35,723 nucleotides of DNA, from the NCBI GenBank assembly GCA_025361935.1, contig JANYJB010000073.1:1-35723 (forward strand), given 5' to 3'. The notes under the pieces were generated by a model. It searched no databases. It was not told the origin of the DNA and saw only the letters and a list, made by a program, of their open reading frames with translations. Positions 23,828-33,197 of the stretch are shown here, piece after piece (position 1 is the stretch's first letter; each line of letters begins with the position of its first letter). Made by a program: the position numbers and the translations under genes. This DNA is from Verrucomicrobiota bacterium. GTDB taxonomy: Bacteria > Verrucomicrobiota > Verrucomicrobiia > Opitutales > Opitutaceae.

Positions 23828-25054
23828 ATGCCCGCCGCCCGCATTCTCATCATCAGCAACGGTCCGCTCTGCCGGAATCCGCGCGTGGTGAAGGAAGCCT
23901 CCGCGCTCGGCTCCGCCGGCCATGACGTAACCGTGCTCACCGTGCGCAACCACGCCCCGTCTGAAAAACACGACCTCGAACTCCTGCGCGGCGCCCCCTA
24001 CCGCCGAGAAACGGTCGATATGCTTCCGGGATTTGGCACGCCGCGACCAATCGTCTTTTGGCGGCGCCTCCGCCTGTGGGCCGCGCGCCAAATCCCGCGC
24101 GTTTTCAAAAACCACGTCGGCGGCGCACTCGGCCCCGCCGCCGCGCTCCTGAGCCATGCCCGACGCCTTCCGTCCGATCTCGTCATCGTCCACAACGAGG
24201 CACCCCACTGGGTCGGCACCCGGCTCATCAAGGACGGCCGCCGCGTCTGCGCCGACATCGAGGACTGGCACTCGGAAGACCTGCTGCCCGACGACAACGC
24301 CCGGCGTCCGCTCGGCCTGATCCGTCGCACCGAACACACCCTGCTCCATCACGCCATTCACACCACCACGACCTCCCGCGCCCTCGCCGATGCCCTGCAC
24401 GCCCGCTACGGCGGCCGGCGTCCCCATGTGATCGGCAATGCCTTCCCCCTCCAGCCCGATCCCCGCACAGGCGCACCCGGCGAGCCGCCGGCATTTTTCT
24501 GGTTTTCCCAGACGCTAGGTCCCGGACGCGGACTGGAACTTTTTCTTGCCGCTTGGAAACTCACCCGACAACCGAGCCGCCTCGTGCTGCTCGGCGAAGT
24601 GCGCGGCGATTATGCACGGCGCCTCCTCGACCGCTTGCCACCCGAACGCCAGTCGCACGTCAGTTTTATCCCGCTGGTTTCGCCTGCCGAGTTGCCATCC
24701 GCCATCGCCCGTCACGACATCGGGCTCGCGCTCGAACAATCTTTCATCGTCAACCGCGATCTCACGATCACCAACAAGATCATCCAATATCTGAACGCCG
24801 GCCTAGCCGTCGTAGCCAGCGACACCGCCGGCCAGCGTGAAGTGCTGTCGCATGCGCCCGACGCCGGAATCATCGTCGAGACGCACGAGACCGCCCGTTT
24901 CTCCGCCGCACTCGACGCGCTCCTGGCCGATCGCACGGCCTTGCAGCACCGGCAACGCGCCGCACGGCGGCTCGCGGAACAAACATACTCCTGGGAACAT
25001 GAAAGCTCGCGCCTCACCGCACTCGTCTCACGCGCACTTTCCGCTCCGGCGTGA
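23828..25054 (+). CDS. GT4-like (GT-B fold) glycosyltransferase
   Basis: This 408-aa protein opens with ARILIISNGPLCRNPRVVKE, a typical GT4 N-terminus (NPRVxKE). VCADIEDWHSEDLL and FFWFSQTLGPGRGLELFLAA mark the domain boundary. The donor helix reads LALEQSFIVNRDLTITNKII followed by QYLNAGLAVVASDTAGQREV. This fits the subgroup where N-K-x-x-Q/E-Y-L-x-A-G replaces the usual EX7E. The start ATG 23828 lies 7 bp after the GT2 stop; the open frame upstream belongs to the GT2 gene region. The stop overlaps the next gene by GTGA. Confidence 0.82.
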   Translation: MPAARILIISNGPLCRNPRVVKEASALGSAGHDVTVLTVRNHAPSEKHDLELLRGAPYRRETVDMLPGFGTPRPIVFWRRLRLWAARQIPRVFKNHVGGALGPAAALLSHARRLPSDLVIVHNEAPHWVGTRLIKDGRRVCADIEDWHSEDLLPDDNARRPLGLIRRTEHTLLHHAIHTTTTSRALADALHARYGGRRPHVIGNAFPLQPDPRTGAPGEPPAFFWFSQTLGPGRGLELFLAAWKLTRQPSRLVLLGEVRGDYARRLLDRLPPERQSHVSFIPLVSPAELPSAIARHDIGLALEQSFIVNRDLTITNKIIQYLNAGLAVVASDTAGQREVLSHAPDAGIIVETHETARFSAALDALLADRTALQHRQRAARRLAEQTYSWEHESSRLTALVSRALSAPA

Positions 25055-25887
25055 CCCGCATCATGTCCGGCCTCTCACGCACCCTCCGCCTCCTCGCCAC
25101 CGTCGTGACGTTCGGAACGATCCGTCTGCCTGCGGTCAAAAATCAGGCCCGCCGGCTCGCCAGCGGGCTTGCCCGTCGGCTGCTTCGCCTGCGCGCCCGG
25201 CCCTATGCTGCGGACGGAGAACCCGTCACCCTCGTGATCGCGCCCCATCAGGACGACGAGGTTCTGGGCTGCGGAGGCCTGATCGCGCGCAAGCGACTCG
25301 AAGGCCACCCCGTCCACGTCGCCTTCATCACCGACGGCGGGGCCTCCCATCCCCATCACCCCACGCTGACACCGGCGGCCGTGGCGGCATGGCGTGCAAA
25401 CGAAGCGCGCGAAGCCCTGCGTAAACTCGGCGTGGAGACCCCGGCCATCCATTTCCTAAATGCGGCCGACGGCACCCTCGACCGGCTTGCTCCCGAACAA
25501 TCGGCCAAGGTCGTCGGTCAACTGCACGCGTTGATAAAGAGCGTGCGTCCCGACGAAATATTCACCGCCTACCGCAAGGATGGCAGCTCTGAGCATGAAG
25601 CCGCGTTTGTCCTGCTGCAGCGCTCGCTTCAAGGCTACGCCCGCCCCTTCCGGCTTTACGAGTATGTGGTTTGGGCATGGTGGAATCCCTCGCGGCTTAT
25701 CCTCCCGTTTTTCACCAGTCGCGGCGTGGTGCGTTTCGATTTCAAAGGCTACGGTTTCTTGAAACAGCAGGCGCTGGCCGCCTACCGTTCGCAATTCGCC
25801 CCGACGCCGCCTTGGGACACACCGCTCCTGAAATCAAATTTCACGGGATTGTTTGCGAAGCCCGAGGAATATTACCTCGAAGTCTGA
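25051..25887 (+). CDS. PIG-L/LmbE-type deacetylase, GTG start
   Basis: This 278-aa protein belongs to the zinc N-acetylglucosaminyl deacetylase superfamily (PIG-L, MshB, LmbE). The metal motif is APHQDDEVLGCGG with His66, Asp68 and Asp69, a form of HxDDE. The third ligand is probably His182 in SSEHEAAF. Such enzymes remove the acetyl group from GlcNAc-type sugars or related amides. An N-terminal basic and hydrophobic stretch (residues 6-48) may anchor it to the membrane. GTG 25051 overlaps the GT4 stop; ATG 25063 is the alternative. It is followed by a methyltransferase through a TGATG overlap. Confidence 0.85.
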   Translation: MTRIMSGLSRTLRLLATVVTFGTIRLPAVKNQARRLASGLARRLLRLRARPYAADGEPVTLVIAPHQDDEVLGCGGLIARKRLEGHPVHVAFITDGGASHPHHPTLTPAAVAAWRANEAREALRKLGVETPAIHFLNAADGTLDRLAPEQSAKVVGQLHALIKSVRPDEIFTAYRKDGSSEHEAAFVLLQRSLQGYARPFRLYEYVVWAWWNPSRLILPFFTSRGVVRFDFKGYGFLKQQALAAYRSQFAPTPPWDTPLLKSNFTGLFAKPEEYYLEV

Positions 25888-26516
25888 TGCCCCGCTTTTC
25901 ACCACAACGCATCCTGCGCGGACTCGCGCAACGCTTCATCCACGGTCCGCGCGGCGGAGGGAAACCGGTGCCGGAAACCGCCCTTGATGCGGAATATAGC
26001 AGCGGAAACTGGGATCATTTTTTCGACGGGCGCGAGCTACCCCGTTACGAGACGCTCACCGGCCTGATCCGCGCGCATGCCGCGCAACCGCCACGCCTGC
26101 TCGACGTCGGCTGCGGCAGCGGGCGCCTCGCCGCCCAGTTTTCACCCGGTGAACTGGGCGCTTACCTCGGCGTGGATTTGTCGGGGGAGGGCCTGCAGCG
26201 TGCGGAACAACTCGGCCTCGCCGACGCGCGGTTTTTCCACGGCGATTTTGAAACGTGGCGGCCTGGAGAAGCTTGGGACGTCATCGTATTCAACGAAGTG
26301 ATCGGTTATGCGCGAGATCCGGGTGTGACGGTTGCCGCGTTCCTGCCGGCGCTCGCGCCGGGCGGCGTTTTGATCGTCTCGCTTTACCGCTGGGGCAACC
26401 ACGCCGCCATCTGGCGGCGCATCGGACGGAACGCGACCGTCCTCAAAAGCCTCGAAGCGGGAGGTCCCGCCAGCGTGATCTGGGACATAAAGGTGCTCGT
26501 AAAAACCGCTTCATGA
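25887..26516 (+). CDS. Class I SAM-dependent methyltransferase
   Basis: This 209-aa protein has SAM motif I LLDVGCGSGRLAAQF (71-85), the acidic ribose contact YLGVDLSG (93-100), and a motif-IV-like DVIVFNEVIGYARD. LAPGGVLIVSLYRWGNH is the post-core strand seen in small-molecule methyltransferases. It overlaps the deacetylase stop by one base (TGATG) and the acyltransferase start by ATGA. An N- or O-methylation of the sugar handled by the neighbouring deacetylase is a reasonable guess, but it is context only. Confidence 0.85.
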   Translation: MPRFSPQRILRGLAQRFIHGPRGGGKPVPETALDAEYSSGNWDHFFDGRELPRYETLTGLIRAHAAQPPRLLDVGCGSGRLAAQFSPGELGAYLGVDLSGEGLQRAEQLGLADARFFHGDFETWRPGEAWDVIVFNEVIGYARDPGVTVAAFLPALAPGGVLIVSLYRWGNHAAIWRRIGRNATVLKSLEAGGPASVIWDIKVLVKTAS

Positions 26517-27592
26517 AACGAATTCCCTCATTCGATGGCGTTCGCGGGGTCGCCATCCTGCTTGTTTTAGCCGGGCACAGCGTGGCGAATTACGAGCCTC
26601 TTTCCCCCTGGATTCGCCGGTGGTTGGGGTCGTTTGCCAACGCCAGTTTCGGCGTGCGGCTGTTTTTTGTCCTGAGCGGCTACCTCATCACATCACTCTT
26701 GCTCGATGAGTTGAAACGAACGGGGAAAATCAGCCTTGCCGCGTTTTACCGTCGGCGCGCGGCCCGCATCCTTCCGGCTTTTTATGTCTTTCTGGCCGGC
26801 GCGGTTATTTTGCAGATTTGGTATCCGCTTGGGATCACCCCGTCCTCATTTCTCACGGCGGCAACCCACACGTGGAATTATGGCTGCTGGCTTTGGGTTA
26901 CCACGTCGACTTCGGGCGCGTGGACCTTCGGCCATCTGTGGACGCTGGCCCTGGAGCAGCAGTTCTATCTTTTCTGGCCCGCAGTGTTGATAGGGCTGGG
27001 AACGCGCCGCGCCGGCTGGTGTGCGTTGGCGCTCATCATCTGGTGCCCGCTCGCGCGCGTCGGCACGTATTACCTCATTCCCACGCAGCGCGGTTACATC
27101 GGCATAATGCTTCACACGGCCATCGACAGTTTGATGATCGGATGCCTTACGGCGCTTCTCCTCCAAAACGAACAAGTCCGTGCCCGACTACTTCGCCACG
27201 GCCGGGTCGTCGCCTTAGGCGCCGCTATCTGGGCGCTTGGCGTTTCTCCTTTTGTCAGCGAAGCCGTGCGCGGCTTTCCTGTCGTCGCAGGCTTCACCTT
27301 GGATGCGATCGCGGCCGCGTGGATCATCGCGTGGCTTCATCACCGGGGCCCTCCGGCGGCGGAAGGTTTGCTGGGCAAAGGCGTGCTGCCGTGGATCGGC
27401 ACGGTGTCCTACAGCCTGTATCTGTGGCAGCAAATTTTCCTCAGCCCGTCGGGAAGGTTGGCCGAGGGCGACATTATCATGCCCTGGGTTTGCGCCGTCG
27501 GCGCGGCCTGGTTGTCGTATAGGCTGGTCGAAATGCCGGTGTTGCGGTGGAGCGCGGGCCGCCGCACGAATGAGAAGCGCATCGCATCATGA
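26513..27592 (+). CDS. Acyltransferase-3 (OafA/YrhL-like) membrane protein, copy B
   Basis: This 359-aa polytopic protein has about ten membrane segments. The R-X10-H motif is Arg11 and His22 in FDGVRGVAILLVLAGH, and RLFFVLSGYLITSLLLDE and HLWTLALEQQFYLFWP follow. It is related to copy A at 9728-10885, but they differ outside the core motifs. No SGNH extension is present. It is expected to acetylate or otherwise acylate the glycan in the periplasm. ATG 26513 overlaps the preceding stop; the open frame before it lies inside the methyltransferase gene. Confidence 0.9.
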   Translation: MKRIPSFDGVRGVAILLVLAGHSVANYEPLSPWIRRWLGSFANASFGVRLFFVLSGYLITSLLLDELKRTGKISLAAFYRRRAARILPAFYVFLAGAVILQIWYPLGITPSSFLTAATHTWNYGCWLWVTTSTSGAWTFGHLWTLALEQQFYLFWPAVLIGLGTRRAGWCALALIIWCPLARVGTYYLIPTQRGYIGIMLHTAIDSLMIGCLTALLLQNEQVRARLLRHGRVVALGAAIWALGVSPFVSEAVRGFPVVAGFTLDAIAAAWIIAWLHHRGPPAAEGLLGKGVLPWIGTVSYSLYLWQQIFLSPSGRLAEGDIIMPWVCAVGAAWLSYRLVEMPVLRWSAGRRTNEKRIAS

Positions 27593-29127
27593 TCACAAAC
27601 GAAAGACGCGGCATCGATCGTTACACTCAGGTGGCCGACTTGGCCCCGGGCGTGCGACGGCTTATCTCCCGGTCGCTTTTACCCCTGCTGGCCATCTTCG
27701 TTCTAGTCACGGTCTATCTAGTGATGAGCCATTCCCCGGGAAAGGTCGCCTTTGCATTTGTTGGAGTAGGCGCCTGCATGGTGCTTTCATTGTGGGCGCA
27801 GCAGGGCATAGGCGTGCCCTTGTTGCCCATGCTCGCGGTCCAGCATCTCGTCGCCTACGCGCTGCCCATCGTCCAACGAAACGAGATCGTGCTCTCCTAT
27901 CCGGAGTCTTATCTAAATCATGCCGGCCTTGAGTTGTTCCTCTTCTTTGTCGCCCTGGCCGGGGGATGGCGTTTCGGGATGCAAGCCTTCAGGCCCGCTC
28001 CGCCCGTGGCTCATTCGCTGAAACTCATGGCCATCGAAGGTAACAACGGCCTGCGCCGGATTGGCTACGGACTGATCGCAGTCACCACGTTTTACAGCAT
28101 CCTGCTCAGTCTGAAGCTCACGGACATTGTGATGGATACGATGCCCAGCGGGGCGGATTCGCTGGTGAACGCCCTTGTTTCCGCTGCGGGCATTTGCGGA
28201 TTTTTCGTTATCGCCCTGGGAATCGGTTCACGGGAGATCAATCCCCGCGACGCTGGTATTTTCTGGGTGCTTTTTATTTTCAACTGTCTGCTGACGTCCT
28301 CGGCATTGCTGCTGTCAGCCTCCACGAGTTTCGTGGCTGCCGTTTTCATAGGTCTTTTCTGGGGGTCGAACCGGGTGCCGTGGCTGTTTACGCTCATCGT
28401 CCTCTGCGTGCTCGGCTTCTTCAGTCTCGGTAAATTTGAGATGCGCGAACGCTACTGGACACACGACATAGACTATGTGCCCATGCCCACCCTAGCCGAG
28501 ATGCCAACCCGTTATTCTGAGTGGGCTTCGGCGAGCATTGATGTGATGACCGCCCAGAATATTGACCCCAATACATCTGAAAAAATTCAGAAAAAGGACA
28601 CCAGCCTGCTGGGCAGGGTAAACAATCTCCAAAATCTGCTCTTCGTGCTCGATGCCGAGGATAACCAGAAAATCGAGCCACTTTACGGGGCGACCTACAC
28701 AATGATCCCGCCGCTGCTTGTCCCGCGTATTCTATGGCCTGACAAGCCCCGCGCCCACGAGGGCCAAGTCCTGCTCAACGTCCACTTCGGACGTCAGGAT
28801 CTCATCTCCAGCTACCGCACCTACATCGCCTGGGGGCTGCTGCCCGAGGCCGTAGGCAATTTCGGCCAATACCTGGGCTCGGTTTTCCTCGGCCTTGTTT
28901 TAGGCGTGTTCATCGCCTGGGTCGAAAACCGCACCGCCAACCTTCCCGTGCTCTCCCTCGAAGGTTTTCTCGTATTCACCCTTTTCCTGAACATGGCCGC
29001 CTCCTTCGAGATGGTCGCCAGCGTGCTCATCACGTCCATCTTCCAAAGCTTGGTCCCCGTTGCCTTGGCCTGCTGGCCTTTCGTCTATCGCACATCGGCC
29101 CAACGCCCCGTGGAGGATTCACATTGA
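27589..29127 (+). CDS. wzy: Wzy-like polysaccharide polymerase (O-antigen/oligosaccharide repeat-unit polymerase)
   Basis: This 512-aa protein has about 10-12 membrane segments. A large hydrophilic loop lies near 285-400 and ends in LLVPRILWPDKPRAHEG (about 376-392). A PR-x-x-W-P-x-K-P motif before the last helices is typical of Wzy/oligosaccharide-repeat-unit polymerases, which join lipid-linked repeat units in the periplasm. Overall primary similarity in this family is always low, so the call rests on topology and this motif. Both ends overlap neighbours (ATGA and TTGA). The symbol is by role only. Confidence 0.78.
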   Translation: MITNERRGIDRYTQVADLAPGVRRLISRSLLPLLAIFVLVTVYLVMSHSPGKVAFAFVGVGACMVLSLWAQQGIGVPLLPMLAVQHLVAYALPIVQRNEIVLSYPESYLNHAGLELFLFFVALAGGWRFGMQAFRPAPPVAHSLKLMAIEGNNGLRRIGYGLIAVTTFYSILLSLKLTDIVMDTMPSGADSLVNALVSAAGICGFFVIALGIGSREINPRDAGIFWVLFIFNCLLTSSALLLSASTSFVAAVFIGLFWGSNRVPWLFTLIVLCVLGFFSLGKFEMRERYWTHDIDYVPMPTLAEMPTRYSEWASASIDVMTAQNIDPNTSEKIQKKDTSLLGRVNNLQNLLFVLDAEDNQKIEPLYGATYTMIPPLLVPRILWPDKPRAHEGQVLLNVHFGRQDLISSYRTYIAWGLLPEAVGNFGQYLGSVFLGLVLGVFIAWVENRTANLPVLSLEGFLVFTLFLNMAASFEMVASVLITSIFQSLVPVALACWPFVYRTSAQRPVEDSH

Positions 29128-30305
29128 ACGATCCGGCCAAATCATCCCGCCTCGCGATCGTGGTTTCCCACCCCACGCAATATTACAGCCCGTGGTTCCG
29201 CTGGCTGGCTGCCAACACCGATATAAACCTGCGCGTGTTCTATCTCTGGAACGCCGGAGTCAACGCCACCCATGACCCCCAGTTCGGAAAAACCTTCGCC
29301 TGGGACGTGGATTTGCTCTCCGGATACGAGCACGAATTCGTCCCCAACACATCGCCCGCACCCGGTTCGGATCGTTTCTCCGGCCTTCGCAATCCCGACC
29401 TGCCATCCCTGCTCGCCGCCTGGCGGCCAGACGCAGTCCTTTTGTTCGGCTACAACTACGCCACCCATCTGCGCCTCATACTTTGGGCGCGACTTCGCAG
29501 GCTGCCTCTTATTTTCCGAGGAGATTCGCATCTTCTAGGTCGCGCGCGGCTCCCTTGGACAAAACGCCTGCCCCTTACGCTCCTCTACCGCCAGTTCGCC
29601 GCCTTCGCCACCGTGGGCGAGGCCAACCGCGACTACTTCCGCGCGTTCCGCGTGCCCGCGCGAAAAATTTTCGCCGTTCCCCATTGCGTCAACACCGACC
29701 ACTTTACCCCCACGGACGCCACCCGCGCGGAAGCCGCCCGCTTGCGAACCTCCCTCGGTCTCAACGGCAAACGCGTCGTCCTCTTCGCCGGCAAGCTCGT
29801 CCCCGCCAAACAACCGCGCGCACTCCTCGAGGCTTTTCTGGCCCTCGCCCCGGCGCACGCCGCCCTCGTAATCGTGGGCGAAGGCGAGGAGCAGGCCCCC
29901 CTCGTCGCACGCGCCGCCGACCGCCCCGACGTCACCGTGCGCTTCCTGCCCTTTGCCAACCAGAGCGAGATGCCGGCACGCTATCTTATGGCCGACCTAT
30001 TCGCCCTTCCTTCGCGAGGCCACTACGAAACATGGGGGCTCGCCGTCAACGAAGCCATGCATCTCGGCGTGCCCTGCATCGTGAGCGACCGCGTCGGCTG
30101 CCAGCGAGACCTCGTGACCGACGGAGAGACGGGCTGGGTTTTCCGTTCGGACGATTCCGCCCACCTCCGCGAAAAACTCGCCGCCGCGATCATAGCCGAT
30201 CTAGCCCCCTTTTCCCCGCGCATCGCCGCGCGCATCGCAGGTTACACCTACGAAACCGCCGCCCTCGGCCTGCGCCTCGCGCTCGCCTCGCTTCCACGCC
30301 CATGA
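29124..30305 (+). CDS. GT4-family glycosyltransferase, TTG start
   Basis: This 393-aa protein starts at TTG 29124, which overlaps the polymerase stop as TTGA; no in-frame ATG precedes the core. RLAIVVSHPTQYYSPWFRWL is the N-terminal strand-helix. VLFAGKLVPAKQPRALLEAF opens the donor domain, and SRGHYETWGLAVNEAMHLGV carries EX7E, followed by SDRVGCQRDLV. The HPTQYYSPWF start is typical of a GT4 subgroup found in exopolysaccharide loci. The sugar is unknown. Confidence 0.88.
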   Translation: MNDPAKSSRLAIVVSHPTQYYSPWFRWLAANTDINLRVFYLWNAGVNATHDPQFGKTFAWDVDLLSGYEHEFVPNTSPAPGSDRFSGLRNPDLPSLLAAWRPDAVLLFGYNYATHLRLILWARLRRLPLIFRGDSHLLGRARLPWTKRLPLTLLYRQFAAFATVGEANRDYFRAFRVPARKIFAVPHCVNTDHFTPTDATRAEAARLRTSLGLNGKRVVLFAGKLVPAKQPRALLEAFLALAPAHAALVIVGEGEEQAPLVARAADRPDVTVRFLPFANQSEMPARYLMADLFALPSRGHYETWGLAVNEAMHLGVPCIVSDRVGCQRDLVTDGETGWVFRSDDSAHLREKLAAAIIADLAPFSPRIAARIAGYTYETAALGLRLALASLPRP

Positions 30306-31471
30306 AGATAACCATCGTTTCCAGCTTCTTCCTGCCCGTCCCGCCCGTCGCCGGCGGCGCGATGGAGAAAATCTGGTTTCGTCTCGCCCGTGAATTCGCC
30401 GCCGCCGGGCACGAGGTCACCCACGTCTCCCGCACGTGGCCCGGGTTCCAGGACCGTGAGACGATCGACGGTATCCGCATGGTCCGCGTGCCCGGCACCA
30501 ACCACCACCGCCGTCTCTGGCAAAACCTCCTCAGCGACTTTTTCTGGGGTCTGCGCGTCACGCGTCGCCTGCCGCCCGGCGACATCGTCGCATGCAACAC
30601 CGTCACTCTCCCTGTCTATCTGCGATGGATGCGGCCGCGCGCCGGGCGCGTGGTCGCCGTGCTCGGCCGCATGCCCAAGGGCCACGCCCATTTCTACGGA
30701 CTCGTCCACCGCCTCGTTGCCACCAGCGAAGCCGTGCAAGCTCAGGTCATCCGTGAAAACCCTCGCCTTAAGGACCGCACGCTCGTCGTGCCTAACCCCA
30801 TCGACTGGACGCTCCATCAGGAGCCACTCCGCGACCCGTCCGCGCCCGTGACCATCGGCTACGTCGGCCGAATGAATCCCGAGAAAGGCCTGGAAATCCT
30901 TCTGCGTGCCGCCGCCGCGCTCGCCCGCCGTCCGGGACTTCCACCCTGGCGGCTTCGGCTCGTCGGCCCCCAGACCGTGGCCGAAGGCGGCGGCGGCGAA
31001 GCTTATGTTGACGGTCTGCGCACTCTTGCCGCCAGCGCCGGAGCCGACGTATCCGTCGAGCCCCCTCTCTACGATCCCACCGCGCTCGCTCGCGTTTACC
31101 GTTCTCTCGACATCTTTTGCTATCCCAGCCTCGCCGAAAAGGGCGAAGGCCTGAGCGTGGCGCCACTCGAGGCGATGTCCGCCGGAGCCGTGCCTGTCGT
31201 CTCTGCTCTCGACTGCTACGCCGACGTGATCCGCCACGACCAAAACGGCCTCGTCTTTGATCATCGGGCAGACGACGCAGCCGATCTGTTGGCCGACGCC
31301 TTCGCACGCCTCATCACCGACGCCGACCTGCGCCGCCGCCTCGGCGAGCAGGCCCGCTTGGATTCCCGTCCCTTCGATTACGCCGCCGTGGCACAGGCGT
31401 TGCTGAAGGATTTCGCAACGCTCAACCGGCCTCAGGATTATCTCGCAAAAAACACCTCCTCCAGCCAGTAG
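30302..31471 (+). CDS. GT4-family glycosyltransferase
   Basis: This 389-aa protein begins MKITIVSSFFLPVPPVAGGA, with the Gly-rich acceptor loop. IGYVGRMNPEKGLEILLRAA starts the donor domain. YPSLAEKGEGLSVAPLEAMS carries the retaining-type Glu pair, and DCYADVIRHDQNGLVFD follows. The frame is open upstream to 29483, but that part overlaps the preceding GT4 gene and is not read. ATG 30302 gives the ATGA overlap. A 38-bp spacer follows, one of the longer gaps of the run. Confidence 0.88.
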   Translation: MKITIVSSFFLPVPPVAGGAMEKIWFRLAREFAAAGHEVTHVSRTWPGFQDRETIDGIRMVRVPGTNHHRRLWQNLLSDFFWGLRVTRRLPPGDIVACNTVTLPVYLRWMRPRAGRVVAVLGRMPKGHAHFYGLVHRLVATSEAVQAQVIRENPRLKDRTLVVPNPIDWTLHQEPLRDPSAPVTIGYVGRMNPEKGLEILLRAAAALARRPGLPPWRLRLVGPQTVAEGGGGEAYVDGLRTLAASAGADVSVEPPLYDPTALARVYRSLDIFCYPSLAEKGEGLSVAPLEAMSAGAVPVVSALDCYADVIRHDQNGLVFDHRADDAADLLADAFARLITDADLRRRLGEQARLDSRPFDYAAVAQALLKDFATLNRPQDYLAKNTSSSQ

Positions 31472-31509
31472 CTATCTCAAGCGACTGCCGGTCGATCATC
31501 CGCTTTTTA

Positions 31510-32073
31510 ATGCCCGACGAATCTCCCTACCTCGGCCAAAACTGTGCCACGCCCTACACCCGCGGTGAAATCGTCCGGCGAACCGCCTGGGCACTCGTGC
31601 AGGCAACCGTGTTTCGCTGGAGCCCTCGCGCCTGCCACGCCTGGCGGGCCCGGCTGCTCAAGGTTTTTGGCGCCGACATTCCTGAAATTTCCCAAGTGGT
31701 CGTGTTTCCATCCGCCAGAATCACGTTCCCCTGGAAACTAACCTTGGAACCGCGTGCGATGATCGGCCGCGAGGTCATCATCTACAACCTCGCCCCCGTC
31801 GTGCTCCGCTACGGGGCCAACCTCAGCCAGCGCGTCCATCTCTGCGCCGGCACCCATGACATCACCCGCTGGTCCATGCCGCTCGACGCCCGACCGATAG
31901 AAATCGGCCGCAACGCTTGGGTAGCCGCCGAAGTGTTTGTCGGCCCCGGTGTAATCATCGGCGAACTCGCCGTGATTGGCGCGCGCTCCGTCGTGGTCAA
32001 GAACCAGCCAGCCCGCATGATTTGCGCCGGCCACCCCTGCCGACCTCTCAAGCCCCGGCCTGACCCTCGATGA
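31510..32073 (+). CDS. WcaF-like hexapeptide acetyltransferase
   Basis: This 187-aa protein belongs to the left-handed beta-helix acyltransferases, close to the colanic-acid WcaF group. The hydrophobic hexapeptide turns run from about 65 to 175 (for example IGREVIIYNLAPVV and VGPGVIIGELAVIGARSVVV). The catalytic His lies in HLCAGTHDITRW (113-124), and the C-terminal CAGHPCRPLKPR matches the GxPA/G-K end of the family. It acts in the cytosol with acetyl-CoA, unlike the two membrane acyltransferases. No ribosome-binding site is seen in the spacer. Its stop overlaps the next start by ATGA. Confidence 0.85.
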   Translation: MPDESPYLGQNCATPYTRGEIVRRTAWALVQATVFRWSPRACHAWRARLLKVFGADIPEISQVVVFPSARITFPWKLTLEPRAMIGREVIIYNLAPVVLRYGANLSQRVHLCAGTHDITRWSMPLDARPIEIGRNAWVAAEVFVGPGVIIGELAVIGARSVVVKNQPARMICAGHPCRPLKPRPDPR

Positions 32074-33197
32074 AGATCGCCCAGATCGTCGCCAGCCTTG
32101 AATCCAAGCACGGAGGTCCCTCGCGCTCTGTGCTCGGTCTTGCCTCCGGCCTTGCCGGAATCGGACACACGGTCGGCCTGCTCAGCACCGTTCCGAATGG
32201 CGACGGCGTTTCCAAAATCGACGGCAAACTCGACACGCGCATTTTCGTGCGCGAATGGCCGCAGTCATTTTGCCCGTCCGAGCCACTCCGCCACCATCTG
32301 TTCACCAGCGGTTACGAAGTCGTCCACCATCACGGACTGTGGCTGCGCACGTTGCACTACGCCCGCCGCGCCGCCGCAAAAACCTCCGCGCCTCTCGTCA
32401 TCTCGCCGCGAGGCATGATGAGCGACTGGGCGTGGAACCACCATCGTTTCAAAAAATCCCTCGCCGCGCAGTGGATTCACCCGAGGGCGTTTGCCACCGC
32501 CGCAGGTTGGCACGTAACCAGCGACGAAGAGGCCAAAGACATCCGCCGCCTCGGTTTCAAACAACCCGTATGCGTTGCCCCTAACGGCGTTTCACCTCCT
32601 TCCGCCTCAGAAGAAACCGCCTCGGTCGCCCATTGGCGCGACACTCGCCCCGCGCTCCCCGGCCACCGCGTCGCCCTATTCTACTCGAGGCTGCACGCCA
32701 AAAAACGCGTGCTTGAGCTGATCGACCTCTGGCTCTCGGTTTCACGCGGCGATTGGGTTCTCCTCATCGTCGGAATACCCGAGGAATACAAAGTTTCCCA
32801 ACTAGAGACCTATGTCCTACGTCAAGGAGGCGGCGGCCGGGTATTTGTCCACGACGGAACCGATGCCCCCCCGCCCTACGCCATCGCCTCGCTTTTCCTC
32901 CTTCCCTCTCACTCGGAAAATTTCGGCCTGGTCGTCGCGGAGTCGCTTGCGCGCGGAGTGCCCGTGCTCACGACCGATACGACGCCGTGGATGAAACTTG
33001 AAACCATGGGTGCCGGCCGCTGCGTTCCCTGGGAACTCTACGCCCAGACACTGGCCGAGCTGCTCGCCGAGACACCGAAAGCTCTCGCCGCCCGAGGCCA
33101 GCTCGGTGCATCTTGGGTCCGCGAAGATTTCTCATGGGGGAAAACCGCCCGGACGCTCGCCACCTTCTACAAAGAGCTGCTTAAAGCCGCCCGATGA
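32070..33197 (+). CDS. GT4-family glycosyltransferase
   Basis: This 375-aa protein starts MKIAQIVASLESKHGGPSRS, with the GGPSRSV acceptor loop typical of one GT4 subgroup. LVISPRGMMSDWAWNHHRFK in the first domain is the conserved segment PRGMLxxWAxxxxxxKK of that group. VALFYSRLHAKKRVLELIDL starts the donor domain, and LPSHSENFGLVVAESLARGV carries EX7E. It overlaps both the acetyltransferase and the ligase gene by ATGA. The sugar is unknown. Confidence 0.9.
   Translation: MKIAQIVASLESKHGGPSRSVLGLASGLAGIGHTVGLLSTVPNGDGVSKIDGKLDTRIFVREWPQSFCPSEPLRHHLFTSGYEVVHHHGLWLRTLHYARRAAAKTSAPLVISPRGMMSDWAWNHHRFKKSLAAQWIHPRAFATAAGWHVTSDEEAKDIRRLGFKQPVCVAPNGVSPPSASEETASVAHWRDTRPALPGHRVALFYSRLHAKKRVLELIDLWLSVSRGDWVLLIVGIPEEYKVSQLETYVLRQGGGGRVFVHDGTDAPPPYAIASLFLLPSHSENFGLVVAESLARGVPVLTTDTTPWMKLETMGAGRCVPWELYAQTLAELLAETPKALAARGQLGASWVREDFSWGKTARTLATFYKELLKAAR

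Noticed and set aside
29483..30301. Apparent 270-residue N-terminal extension of the GT4 at 30302
   Set aside because: It overlaps the preceding GT4 gene out of frame and has shadow composition; ATG 30302 restores the normal GT4 N-terminus.
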